Program-made: the position numbers and the translations under genes
Notes under the pieces: generated by a model
The model's input: only the letters and a program-made list of their open reading frames with translations
Databases searched by the model: none
What the model was told of the DNA's origin: nothing
Part shown: positions 16,397-24,324 of the stretch, one piece after another
Layout: every line of letters starts with the position of its first letter
How positions within the stretch are numbered: the first letter of the stretch is position 1
NCBI GenBank assembly: GCA_012270965.1
Contig: JAAXHJ010000094.1
Location: forward strand, 1 to 39,003
Source of the DNA: Candidatus Palauibacter poriticola
GTDB lineage: Bacteria > Gemmatimonadota > Gemmatimonadetes > Palauibacterales > Palauibacteraceae
DNA length: 39,003 nt
Direction: 5' to 3'

Positions 16397-18055
16397 TTAT
16401 CGCGCCTTGACGAGCACTTCGCCGGCGAGCGCGTCCGTGAAGCGGCCCTCGTCGATCGCGAGCGTACCATTGACGAGGGAGTACTCGACCCCCTCGGCGA
16501 GACCGTGCGGGTCGTCGTAGTCGGCGGTGTCGCGGAAGCGCTCGAGGTCCACGACGACCACGTCGGCGGCCGCGCCGGGTTCGAGCACGCCGCGGCCTTC
16601 GATCCCGTACACCTGGGCCGGGAGCGCCGTCATGGCGTGAATCGCCTGTTCAAGCGTGGTGACGCCTTCCTCGAGGACGTACTTGCGGATCCGCCGCGGG
16701 AAGGCACCGAAGCCGCGCGGGTGCGGGTGTCCCTCGCCCGGCACCCAGAGCGAGCCGTCCGACGATGTCATCATCCAAGGCTGCGCCATGAAGCGCTCGA
16801 TGTCCTCGTCGTTCATGTTGAAGGAGGTGAGACCGGTACCGCCGCCCCCGCCTTCGCGGGCCTCCGCGAGGAGGGCGAGTGCGGTTTCAATCGCGTCCAT
16901 TCCGCGGTCGTCCGCCACGTCCTGCAGCGTCCGGCCCCCGTCTGGGCCGCCTTGGAGCATGAGCCGGTCCGCGCCGCCTCGGCGGTCGAGGTTCTCCCAC
17001 ATCTCCGGCACGAGCCGGGCGCGCTCGCCGGGATCCTCCATGCGCGCGTACAGGTCGCCGCCGTCGCCCGCGAGGGCCCAGCGCGGAACGAGGGCCCCGA
17101 TGATGCTGGTGCCGGAGGCTCCGTAGGGGTACTGGTCCGCGTAGACCGCGAGACCCTCCGCCCGCGCCGCCTCGATGCGGCGGACGACCTCGGCGGACTC
17201 GCCCCAGACGCGCGGACCGAGCGCCTTGATGTGCGTGACGACGCCCGTGATGCCGGAACCGCGCGAGATCTCGATGACCTCGTCCACGGCGCCGAGCAGG
17301 CCGACCGAATAGTCGGACTCGTCGCGGATGTGGCTCTGGTACACGCCTCCGTACTCGGTGGCGATCTTCGCAAGTTCGACGACCTCGCCGGTGGGGGCGT
17401 ACGACCCCGGCGAATAGTAGAGGCCCGAGGAAAGGCCGAAGGCGCCGCCGTCCATTCCATCACGGACGATCGTTTGCATGCGGCCGAGTTCCTCGGAGGT
17501 GGCCTCGCGCGCCTGCATTCCGAGTACCGCCCGGCGGACGCTGCCGTGCCCGATGAGTTGTCCGACGTTCACTCCCACGCCGGGGTCCCGAATCCGCGCG
17601 CGCTGGTCGGCGAGATCGACCGTACCGCCGCCGTCGGGGTTCGCGAATATCGTCGTGATCCCCTGCGCGAGAAGGGGGTGGGCCGTTCGCAGCTCGCCGC
17701 GCAGCAGCGCCGGCATGGCGTGGGAATGCGTGTCGATGAAGCCGGGGAAGACATGCAGGCCGTTCGCGTCGATGACCCGGTCGGCCGCAGCCGCGCCCAA
17801 GTCGCCCACGGCCGCGATCCGTCCGCCATCGATCGCCACATCGGCCGCCCGCGCCGGCACCCCGAAACCGTCAACCACCGTACCGCTCTGGATGATTAGG
17901 TCGTAGCCCTGCGCCACGACGGGACGGGCGGCGGCCATCCCGGCAACCAAGCCCGCCGCTGCGAGGAGGGTACCTGCGGCCCGCGGCGGGAGCCCGCGTC
18001 GGAGCGCCCGTCCGGCGTGGCGGCGCGGGGTCGGGGAAAGCATGTTGTCGTTCAT
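16397..18055 (-). CDS. Exported amidohydrolase, N-acyl-D-amino-acid deacylase-like
   Basis: The product is a 552-residue amidohydrolase-superfamily enzyme with a signal peptide (about 12-48, cleaved near VVAQG). Visible features are the first metal motif GFIDTHSHA, two later metal His segments (YQSHIRDES and GVVTHIKALG), the catalytic Asp in MMTSSDGSLW, and the C-terminal GVLEPGAAADVVVVD strand. The family removes acyl groups from D-amino acids or opens related amides. In classical D-aminoacylases the loop after GVTT carries a metal-binding Cys (GNCG); here it reads ANPDGGG. The ATG at 18055 has no clear ribosome site; ATG 18043 is an alternative. It heads the operon that continues with the VPS10-type gene 25 bp downstream and is divergent from the CapA gene. 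Confidence 0.85.
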   Translation of the reverse strand: MNDNMLSPTPRRHAGRALRRGLPPRAAGTLLAAAGLVAGMAAARPVVAQGYDLIIQSGTVVDGFGVPARAADVAIDGGRIAAVGDLGAAAADRVIDANGLHVFPGFIDTHSHAMPALLRGELRTAHPLLAQGITTIFANPDGGGTVDLADQRARIRDPGVGVNVGQLIGHGSVRRAVLGMQAREATSEELGRMQTIVRDGMDGGAFGLSSGLYYSPGSYAPTGEVVELAKIATEYGGVYQSHIRDESDYSVGLLGAVDEVIEISRGSGITGVVTHIKALGPRVWGESAEVVRRIEAARAEGLAVYADQYPYGASGTSIIGALVPRWALAGDGGDLYARMEDPGERARLVPEMWENLDRRGGADRLMLQGGPDGGRTLQDVADDRGMDAIETALALLAEAREGGGGGTGLTSFNMNDEDIERFMAQPWMMTSSDGSLWVPGEGHPHPRGFGAFPRRIRKYVLEEGVTTLEQAIHAMTALPAQVYGIEGRGVLEPGAAADVVVVDLERFRDTADYDDPHGLAEGVEYSLVNGTLAIDEGRFTDALAGEVLVKAR

Positions 18056-18158
18056 GTGTTCGAATCTGTCGGCTCGCACGCGACCCGCACAAGAAAGCGG
18101 CGCCCGAAGCGGGCCCGCACGGAGAAGGTTCTCGCAGACACCCTTATCGGAGGCACTC

Positions 18159-19601
18159 ATGCGCCGGTATCGTCTTCCGCTTTCGCTCCCGGCCGCGGCC
18201 GGCCTTCCGCCAGCCGGCCGCTCGCTCGCCCGCCTCTCACTCGCCGCATGCGTGGCCGCCGTCCTCCTCGCGGCCGGCTCTTCCCTCGCGAAGCCGCTCT
18301 CGCTGGAAGCGCAGGCGTTTGAGGACGCGCGCGGGAACATGTCCATCGCCCTCGCGGGCGACGCGATCATCTCCCGGAAGATGTCTCCCTACCGGGAGCC
18401 CGAGTTCCTCGCGCTGCGCGACATCATCCGGAACGCGACGACCGCGTTCGTAAACCTCGAGATCCTCTTCCACGACTACGAGGACGATGTGATCCCGGCG
18501 GCGGCGAGCGGCGGCACCTACATGCGGGCGGAGCCGGAAATCGCGCACGAACTCGCCTGGTTCGGCTTCGACATGGTAAGCCTGGCGAACAACCACACGA
18601 TGGACTTCGGCGCCGGAGGGGCGCGCCGCACGGTGGAAGCGACCGAAGCGGCGGGACTCGCGGTGGCGGGCTACGGCGAGAACCTCGCGCAGGCGCGGGC
18701 CCCGGTCTACGTGGAATCGCCCGGGGGACGGGTCGCGCTGATCTCGATCGCCTCGACCTTCGACGACGCGATGCGGGCCGGCCACCAGCGGCCGGACATG
18801 CGCGGGCGCCCGGGGCTGAGCCCGATCCGCTACGAGCGGCACGCGACCGTGACCGCGGATCAGATGGCGGGTCTCCGCGACGCGCTCTCGGCGGCGGGGC
18901 GGGGCGGCGGCTCCGGCCCGAGGCTGAACTTCGGCGGCATCACGTTCACGGTGGGCGACAAGCCGGGCATGAAGACGGTGCCTCACGCCGGAGACCTTGC
19001 CGAGGTCGTGGAGGTCGTGAGGGAGGCGCAGCGCCAGGCGGAGTGGGTCATCGTCACGAGCCACTCGCACGAGGGAGGCGACCGCCGCGACGTGCCGGCC
19101 GACTTCCTCGTGGATGTCGCGCGGGCGGTCGTCGATGCGGGTGCGGACATGTTCGTGGGCCACGGCCCCCACATCCTGCGCGCGGTCGAGCTCTACCAAG
19201 GCAAGCCGATCTTCTACTCTCTGGCGAACTTCGCCATGCAGAACGAGACCGTGGAGTTGCAGCCGCAGGACAACTACGAGGCCCAGGGACTGGGGTACGA
19301 GGACCATCCGGGCATGTTCCAAGACGTGCGGATCGAGCGCATGGGTGCCGGCTCCTTCCCCGCTGGGAAGGGTTTCTGGGAGAGCGTCGTCCCGGTCGTC
19401 GAGTACGAGGGCGGGACGTTGAAGGAGATTAGGCTCCACCCGATCACCATGGGCTGGCAGTTGCCGCGGCCGGTGCGTGGACGCCCCATGCTCGCGGACG
19501 ATGCGCTCGGGCAGGAGATCCTCGAGGGCTTGGCGAAGCTCTCCGCCGAGTTTGGGACGACGATGACGATCGAGGACGGCGTCGGCATGATCCGGCCCTG
19601 A
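18159..19601 (+). CDS. CapA-family metallophosphatase-like protein, exported
   Basis: The product is a 480-residue protein with a signal peptide (LARLSLAACVAAVLLAAG...). The CapA/PgsA-type motifs are present in order: ALAGDAIISRK, VNLEILFHD, SLANNHTMDFG, VTSHSHEGG and GHGPHILRAVELYQGKPIFYSLANF. These correspond to the metal-binding residues of a calcineurin-like phosphoesterase fold. CapA proteins are tied to poly-gamma-glutamate anchoring, but many homologues are general envelope enzymes. There are no capB or capC genes nearby, so a role in polyglutamate production is not supported here. The start at 18159 follows GGAGG at 18149-18153. Confidence 0.87.
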   Translation: MRRYRLPLSLPAAAGLPPAGRSLARLSLAACVAAVLLAAGSSLAKPLSLEAQAFEDARGNMSIALAGDAIISRKMSPYREPEFLALRDIIRNATTAFVNLEILFHDYEDDVIPAAASGGTYMRAEPEIAHELAWFGFDMVSLANNHTMDFGAGGARRTVEATEAAGLAVAGYGENLAQARAPVYVESPGGRVALISIASTFDDAMRAGHQRPDMRGRPGLSPIRYERHATVTADQMAGLRDALSAAGRGGGSGPRLNFGGITFTVGDKPGMKTVPHAGDLAEVVEVVREAQRQAEWVIVTSHSHEGGDRRDVPADFLVDVARAVVDAGADMFVGHGPHILRAVELYQGKPIFYSLANFAMQNETVELQPQDNYEAQGLGYEDHPGMFQDVRIERMGAGSFPAGKGFWESVVPVVEYEGGTLKEIRLHPITMGWQLPRPVRGRPMLADDALGQEILEGLAKLSAEFGTTMTIEDGVGMIRP

Positions 19602-19623
19602 CCCGGGGCGTTTGCCGCTGCTG

Positions 19624-19688
19624 GCAGCCCGTGGCGAACCCCGCGTCGGCGCCGCTCGGAACGCGGCGGGGCTCTTGCCGCGGGCTGC
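19624..19688. repeat. Dispersed hairpin repeat, copy B
   Basis: This is a 65-bp nested inverted repeat in the convergent gap between the CapA-family and racemase genes. The outer arms are perfect: GCAGCCCG (19624-19631) and CGGGCTGC (19681-19688). The inner arms are GGCGAACCCCGC and GCGGGGCTCTTGCC. The core GTGGCGAACCCCGCGTCGG is identical in copy C and close in copy A. Its position between two stops would suit a bidirectional terminator, though it lacks T-tracts. Confidence 0.75.
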
Positions 19689-19762
19689 TCCGTCCGCGCC
19701 GGGTCGTGTCGAATTGATGATGCCGTCACCCAAGTGACACGATTCGTGGCGGCGTCCCGGCG

Positions 19763-20497
19763 TCAGACGCGGACGGGCGAGATTTCCTTGCGCGGCGGGG
19801 GATAGGCGCGCGGGGACGGCCGCACGCCGGTGGCGGCAAACGACTCGGCCGCCTTGAGCGCCGCGAGGACGGGGTTGATGACGGGCACGCCGAGGCGCTG
19901 CGAGAGATTCCGGGCCACGTCCAGGAACCCCATCGTCATGCAGCCCAGCACGATCGTGTCGGCGCCCGCGCTCAGCGTTGCGTGCGCCTCAAGTTCGATC
20001 GTGTCGAGCACCTGATCCGCGCGCTGCCGGAGTTCGAGCACCGGGACGTCCACCGCCCGGATGTCTGCCACGAGACCTTCGAGCCCGTAGCCCCGCATCT
20101 GCCTTCGAATCGCGGGCACGACTTCGTCCACGACGGTGATGATCGCGAAACGCTGCCCCATCTGCGCCGCGGCGAGCGCCCCGGCCTGCCCGGGGCCGAT
20201 GACGGGGAAGTCGACGAGTTCACGGGCCGGCGCGAGACCGGGGTCGCCGAAACAGCCGAGGATCATCGCGTCGAACCCCTCCGCCTCGAGACGCGGCGTG
20301 GCCTCGAGGATGCCGGGCACCGAGAGATACTCCTCGGCGGATGACTCGACCGAGGCGGGGCCGTTCTCCGTCTCGCGAACGACGGCCTCCGTCCCCCGAA
20401 AGGCATGCTCGTTGAGGAAGGCCTGGCGCCGAACGAGTTCCTCCGGCCCGAGCGGGCCGCTGGACATCGGTCCGGGAAGAAAGTAGACAATGCGCAT
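19763..20497 (-). CDS. Aspartate/glutamate/hydantoin racemase-family protein
   Basis: The product is a 244-residue cytoplasmic protein of the Asp/Glu/hydantoin racemase superfamily, which racemises through two opposed cysteines. Both are present: C82 in MILGCFGDPGL and C186 in IVLGCMTMGF. The PVIGPGQAG segment at 98-106 is typical of hydantoin-racemase-like members. The start at 20497 (MRIVYFLPGP) gives the usual N-terminal strand and has a GAGGGA element nine bases upstream; a start at 20533 would add an unrelated leader. Together with the deacylase at 16397 and the M20 enzyme at 24306 it points to handling of D-amino-acid derivatives, but that link is inference. Confidence 0.85.
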   Translation of the reverse strand: MRIVYFLPGPMSSGPLGPEELVRRQAFLNEHAFRGTEAVVRETENGPASVESSAEEYLSVPGILEATPRLEAEGFDAMILGCFGDPGLAPARELVDFPVIGPGQAGALAAAQMGQRFAIITVVDEVVPAIRRQMRGYGLEGLVADIRAVDVPVLELRQRADQVLDTIELEAHATLSAGADTIVLGCMTMGFLDVARNLSQRLGVPVINPVLAALKAAESFAATGVRPSPRAYPPPRKEISPVRV

Positions 20498-20640
20498 GGT
20501 ATCCGTCCCTCGTGACCTCTCTAGGCTGTTCAACGCCTGCGGTTCGGTGTCCCGGGCGGCCGGTAGGCCATACGTTGCCCGAACGGGCGGGCCGTCACGC
20601 CGCGCACCCGTATCAACGTAGCCTGACGACCGGGAACTCG

Positions 20641-21933
20641 ATGATCAAGTCACTTCGCCTCGTCGACTTCAAGGGTTTTGCGGACGAAACCCTCGACGTC
20701 GGGCCGTTCACGGTCGTCGTGGGCGCGAACGCAAGCGGCAAGAGCAACATTCGCGACGCCTTCCGCATCCTGCACGGCATCGGGCGCGGATACAGCCTCC
20801 CCGAAATCCTCGGGGGTCGATACGGTCCGGGGGGCGAACGTCAGTGGAACCCGATTCGCGGCGCGCCCGGAGAGATCGCACGTCTTGGCCGACCGTCGTT
20901 CGCGCTGACGGTTGCGTTGTCCCTGGCGGGGCAGTCGACTGCTAAACCTGCTAAGGCCCAATACGGCATTAGAATTGCGGCGGATGGCGGAGCCACTCAG
21001 GAGTTCCACGTACTTGAGGAACGGTTGACCGTGCGGAATGCGTCGATCTATACGACTCACCCGCCCCCTTCGGATCCCGTGGCGAAGCAGGACGACGAAC
21101 CCGACCTTCTTCTCCGAATGGCGAAAACGGGAACCCAGAGAAAGTACGGGCATCGGGTTGCGGTGCGACCGAATCAACCGGCGCTGACGCAGATTCGCGA
21201 ACACAAGAAGGTGGTGCGCCGGCATAAGGATTACGCCCAGCGGGTCATCGACGTTCTCGCCAACATGCGTTTCCTCGACCTCCTTCCGGACAGGATGCGG
21301 CAGCCGGCGTTCCCCGGGCAGAGTACGCTCGGAGACCGAGGAGAGAATCTGCCTACGGTACTCAAGGAGATCTGCGAGGACCCCTCCCGCCGCGCTGCGT
21401 TGGTGTCGTGGATTCGAGAGCTTACTCCGATGGATGTGGAGGATCTTGAGTTCGTCCCGGACCGGACCACGGGCTTGATTCAGCTCGTCTTCCGTGAAGC
21501 TGACGGGAGCCGCATTTCGGCCTACTCGGCATCGGACGGGACGCTGCGTTTCCTCGCGGTTCTGGCAGCTCTTCTCGCCCAGAATCCGGTCGGCTTGCAT
21601 GTGTTCGAGGAAATTGACAACGGCATTCATCCGTCGCGTTTGCGTCTCCTGCTCGACCTGATCGAGAGTCGGGCCGAGAAGGGGCGGACGCAGGTCATAA
21701 CGACAACACATTCCCCCGGCCTGCTCTCGATGGTGGGCGACGCGACATTCGATAGTACCGGCGTCGTCGTCCGCCGACCGGATTTGAACGACGGCGTTAT
21801 CGCCTCGGTCGCGAACCTTGCCGACGCCAAGAACCTGCGGGCATCCCACGGGCTGGGCAGGTTGCTGGAATCCGGTTGGCTGGAAGATGCCGTGATTTTT
21901 TCGCTCCCCAACGACGGCGCCGACGGTTCCTGA
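20641..21933 (+). CDS. AAA/ABC-type ATPase of a two-gene ATPase-TOPRIM module
   Basis: The product is a 430-residue ATPase of the SMC/RecF/OLD-like AAA_15/AAA_21 type. Residues 1-11 (MIKSLRLVDFK) form the usual first strand. Walker A is GANASGKSN (28-36), the ABC signature region is SAYSASDGTLRFL, Walker B is HVFEEIDNGIHP (320-331) and the H-loop is TTTHSPGLL (H357). The middle is charged and would hold the coiled-coil or insertion of this family. There is no C-terminal TOPRIM domain, unlike OLD nucleases; that function appears to be supplied by the next gene. GC content is visibly lower than in flanking genes (for example 20935-21240), suggesting acquisition. The start ATG at 20641 has no clear ribosome site. 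Proteins of this type serve phage-defence pairs such as PARIS and Septu. Confidence 0.85.
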   Translation: MIKSLRLVDFKGFADETLDVGPFTVVVGANASGKSNIRDAFRILHGIGRGYSLPEILGGRYGPGGERQWNPIRGAPGEIARLGRPSFALTVALSLAGQSTAKPAKAQYGIRIAADGGATQEFHVLEERLTVRNASIYTTHPPPSDPVAKQDDEPDLLLRMAKTGTQRKYGHRVAVRPNQPALTQIREHKKVVRRHKDYAQRVIDVLANMRFLDLLPDRMRQPAFPGQSTLGDRGENLPTVLKEICEDPSRRAALVSWIRELTPMDVEDLEFVPDRTTGLIQLVFREADGSRISAYSASDGTLRFLAVLAALLAQNPVGLHVFEEIDNGIHPSRLRLLLDLIESRAEKGRTQVITTTHSPGLLSMVGDATFDSTGVVVRRPDLNDGVIASVANLADAKNLRASHGLGRLLESGWLEDAVIFSLPNDGADGS

Positions 21934-21934
21934 A

Positions 21935-22504
21935 TTGAACGTACTCATCGTCCCGGAAGACTTCCGCAAGGATCAGTACATTCTCAGGCCGCTCTTCCAG
22001 AGGCTGTTTCGGAACCTCGGGAGACCGGCCGCGAGAGTCAGGGTTTGCCAGAACCCGCTCTTGGGAGGGATCCATCAGGCACTCAACGTCGAACGCCTGT
22101 CCGAGATCGTCGACCAATACCGCGGCATGACCGACCTGTTCATCCTTTGCGTCGATTGCGATGGGCGAGCTGGTCGGCGGCACCAGCTCGACGGAATCGA
22201 ACAGCAATTCGCCGACTCGGCGGTGTTCTTTGCAGAGAACGCTTGGGAGGAGCTGGAAACGTGGGTGTTGGCTGGAGTGCAGCTTCCTAGCGATTGGAGC
22301 TGGTCGGAGGTCCGAGCCGAGGTGCAGGTCAAAGAGGTCTACTTCGACAGATTCGTCCGCCGTCGAGGCCTGGAGGATCATCCTGGCGGGGGCCGGAAGC
22401 CGCTCGGGGAGGAGGCGGCGCGACGTATGGATGCCATTCGAGCGAAGTGCCTGGAGGATTTCGATGCGCTGGCGCAACGAATAAGCGACTGGCTCTCGGA
22501 ATAA
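21935..22504 (+). CDS. Small TOPRIM-like (DUF4276-like) putative nuclease partner
   Basis: The product is a 189-residue protein starting with TTG at 21935, one base after the ATPase stop. The N-terminal strand carries an acidic residue (IVPEDF, E8), followed by a Rossmann-like core with the strand LFILCVDCDG, giving an Asp-x-Asp pair (D74, D76), and an acidic helix FFAENAWEELETW (E101-E107). An E at the first strand plus a DxD is the layout of TOPRIM metal sites, as in DUF4276 and DUF4435 partners of defence ATPases. The assignment is by pattern only. The stop is four bases before the aconitase X start. The likely role is a nuclease or effector released or controlled by the ATPase; an antitoxin or regulator role cannot be ruled out. 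Confidence 0.7.
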   Translation: MNVLIVPEDFRKDQYILRPLFQRLFRNLGRPAARVRVCQNPLLGGIHQALNVERLSEIVDQYRGMTDLFILCVDCDGRAGRRHQLDGIEQQFADSAVFFAENAWEELETWVLAGVQLPSDWSWSEVRAEVQVKEVYFDRFVRRRGLEDHPGGGRKPLGEEAARRMDAIRAKCLEDFDALAQRISDWLSE

Positions 22505-22507
22505 TCG

Positions 22508-23794
22508 GTGGACTCGACCGAATCGGGTAGCCTCCGGCTAGATGGACCGGACCTAGCCCTCCTGCGGGGAGACGAGGGAGAGGGTACGCGGCTTGCGATG
22601 GCGATCCTCGTGCGGATGGCCGAGGTAGTGGAGGCGCGGGAGTTGCTCGACATCACGGCCGCGCATATCGACTCCTCGCTCTACCAGGGGCCGGCCACGC
22701 TCGAGTTCGCGGAGCGTCTGGCGGAGGGTGGCGCGCGGGTACGGGTCCCGACGACGCTCAACGTCTCCGGGGTCGACGAACACGGCTGGCGCGAGTGGGA
22801 CGTGCCCGAATCCTGGGCGGCACCGGCGCGGCGCCAGATGGAGGCGTACGAGGCCATGGGCTGCGAGCCCACTTGGACGTGCGCGCCCTACCAGACCCAG
22901 CCGCGTCCGGGCGTCGGGGAGCAGGTCGCGTGGGGCGAGTCGAGCGCGATCGTGTTCGCGAACTCGGTGCTGGGCGCGCGCACCGAGCGCTATCCGGACC
23001 TGTTGGATATCTGCTGCGCGGTCACGGGCCGGGCCCCGGCCGCGGGGCTCCATCTTGCCGAGAATCGGGTGGGACGGGTGCTCGTCGATCTTTCCGGCCT
23101 CCCGCGGCGGCTCGCCCAGGAGCCCGCGCTCTATCCGGTGCTGGGACACTGGGTCGGCCTGCGCGTCGAAGGGCGGATCCCGGTGCTCGACGGGCTCCGG
23201 GCCCGGCCGGGAGAGGACGACCTGAAGGCGCTGGGGGCCGCCATGGCCTCCTCGGGTGCGGTGGGCCTGTTTCACTGGGTCGGCGTCACGCCGGAAGCGC
23301 CGGACACGGACGCGGCGTTTGAGGGGAGGGAGCCGGCGACTCGTCTCCGTCCGGGGCTCGCGGCGCTGCGAGCGGCGCGGGACGAACTCGGCTCGGGACT
23401 GTCCGACGCGGACGGCCTCGACCTTGTCGTGCTGGGGAGTCCGCACTTCTCGCTGTCGGAATTCGCGACCCTGGCGCGGCTCGTTGACGGCCGGCGACGC
23501 CACCCGGGGGTGCGGCTGTTGATCACGACCGGCCGCGCCGTGCGCGCGCTGGCGCGGGAGGCCGGCTACTTGGACGCCATCGAATCGTTCGGAGGAGAGC
23601 TGACCGTCGACACCTGCATCCTGACGACGCCCATGCTGCCGGGGAGCATCCGCCGACTCATGACCAACTCCGCCAAGTACGCATGGTATACGCCCGGCCT
23701 GCTCGAGCGCGCCGTCGCCTTCGGCAGCCTGGCGGACTGCGTGGAGTCGGCCGTCGCCGGTCGCGTCACGCGCGACGACGGCGCGTGGAGCTAG
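22508..23794 (+). CDS. Aconitase X large (catalytic) subunit
   Basis: The product is a 428-residue protein matching the AcnX catalytic domain: AAHIDSSLYQGPATLEFAE near 48-66, CEPTWTCAPYQTQPRPGVG, WGESSAIVFANSVLGARTERYPD, and the late segments LVVLGSPHFSLSEFATLARL and VDTCILTTPMLP. AcnX enzymes are [Fe-S]-dependent dehydratases; characterised members are cis-3-hydroxy-L-proline dehydratase and phosphomevalonate dehydratase. The GTG at 22508 comes three bases after the TOPRIM-like gene's stop and lacks a ribosome site, so translation probably depends on ribosomes finishing the upstream gene. The small subunit follows 10 bp downstream. Which substrate is used is undecided: no proline or mevalonate genes are visible here. 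Confidence 0.88.
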   Translation: MDSTESGSLRLDGPDLALLRGDEGEGTRLAMAILVRMAEVVEARELLDITAAHIDSSLYQGPATLEFAERLAEGGARVRVPTTLNVSGVDEHGWREWDVPESWAAPARRQMEAYEAMGCEPTWTCAPYQTQPRPGVGEQVAWGESSAIVFANSVLGARTERYPDLLDICCAVTGRAPAAGLHLAENRVGRVLVDLSGLPRRLAQEPALYPVLGHWVGLRVEGRIPVLDGLRARPGEDDLKALGAAMASSGAVGLFHWVGVTPEAPDTDAAFEGREPATRLRPGLAALRAARDELGSGLSDADGLDLVVLGSPHFSLSEFATLARLVDGRRRHPGVRLLITTGRAVRALAREAGYLDAIESFGGELTVDTCILTTPMLPGSIRRLMTNSAKYAWYTPGLLERAVAFGSLADCVESAVAGRVTRDDGAWS

Positions 23795-23804
23795 CGCTGA
23801 CGCG

Positions 23805-24290
23805 GTGTTTCGCAACGACCTGCGAGCCGTGAGCGATCGATCAGGCGCGGCGGGCTCCGGCCGGCTGACCGGTCGCGCGCTCGTCGAGGGCGCGGCGGAG
23901 GGCGCCGTCCTCTACTCCGCGGAGCCGCTCAGCTTCTGGGGCGGCTACGACGCGGCGACCGGGGAGATCATCGACCGGCGCCATCCGCTGGCCGGCCGCA
24001 ACGGCGCCGACCGCATCCTGGCCATTCCGGCGACCCGCGGGTCCAGCACCACGACCGCCGTCCTGCTCGAGGCCATCCGCCGCGGCACCGCACCGGCCGC
24101 ACTCGTGACCCGCGGCCCCGACACCTTCCTCGCGCTCGCCGCCATCGTCGCCGCTCAGCTCTACGGCGAGGCGCCCCCGGTCATCGCACTGGATCCCGAG
24201 GGCTTTGACGCCCTGCGGCGGATCCCCCGCGCCCGCGTCGACGCCGCGGGCGCGGTCACGCCTCTCGGAGCCGTGGATCAGCGGCGGTAG
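23805..24290 (+). CDS. Aconitase X small (swivel) subunit
   Basis: The product is a 161-residue swivel-domain partner of the preceding gene. It shows the family order GRALVEGAAEGAVLYSAEPL, SFWGGYDAATGEIIDRRHPL, GRNGADRILAIPATRGSSTTT and ALVTRGPDTFLALAAIVA. In aconitases the swivel domain closes over the active site; the S-S/T loop (TRGSSTTT) is where aconitases hold a substrate-binding Ser. The start is GTG at 23805, with another GTG at 23829 possible. Its last five codons lie in the first copy of the 28-bp tandem duplication at 24275. Having separate large and small subunits is one of the known AcnX arrangements. Confidence 0.88.
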   Translation: MFRNDLRAVSDRSGAAGSGRLTGRALVEGAAEGAVLYSAEPLSFWGGYDAATGEIIDRRHPLAGRNGADRILAIPATRGSSTTTAVLLEAIRRGTAPAALVTRGPDTFLALAAIVAAQLYGEAPPVIALDPEGFDALRRIPRARVDAAGAVTPLGAVDQRR

Positions 24291-24324
24291 TCGAGCAGCG
24301 TCGGATCAGCGGCGGTAGTCGAGC
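24275..24324. repeat. 28-bp tandem duplication across convergent stop codons
   Basis: A 22-base sequence (starting GGATCAGCGGCGGTAG) occurs at 24275-24296 and again, perfectly, at 24303-24324, a 28-bp period. The first copy contains the TAG of the AcnX small subunit gene (24288-24290) and the second contains the stop of the convergent M20 gene (TCA at 24306-24308). Each gene therefore ends in its own copy. Confidence 0.9.

Noticed and set aside
24016..24290. Possible extension or overlap of the M20 gene into the AcnX small subunit
   Set aside because: The M20 stop at 24306-24308 is clear and the open frame beyond it belongs to the other strand.
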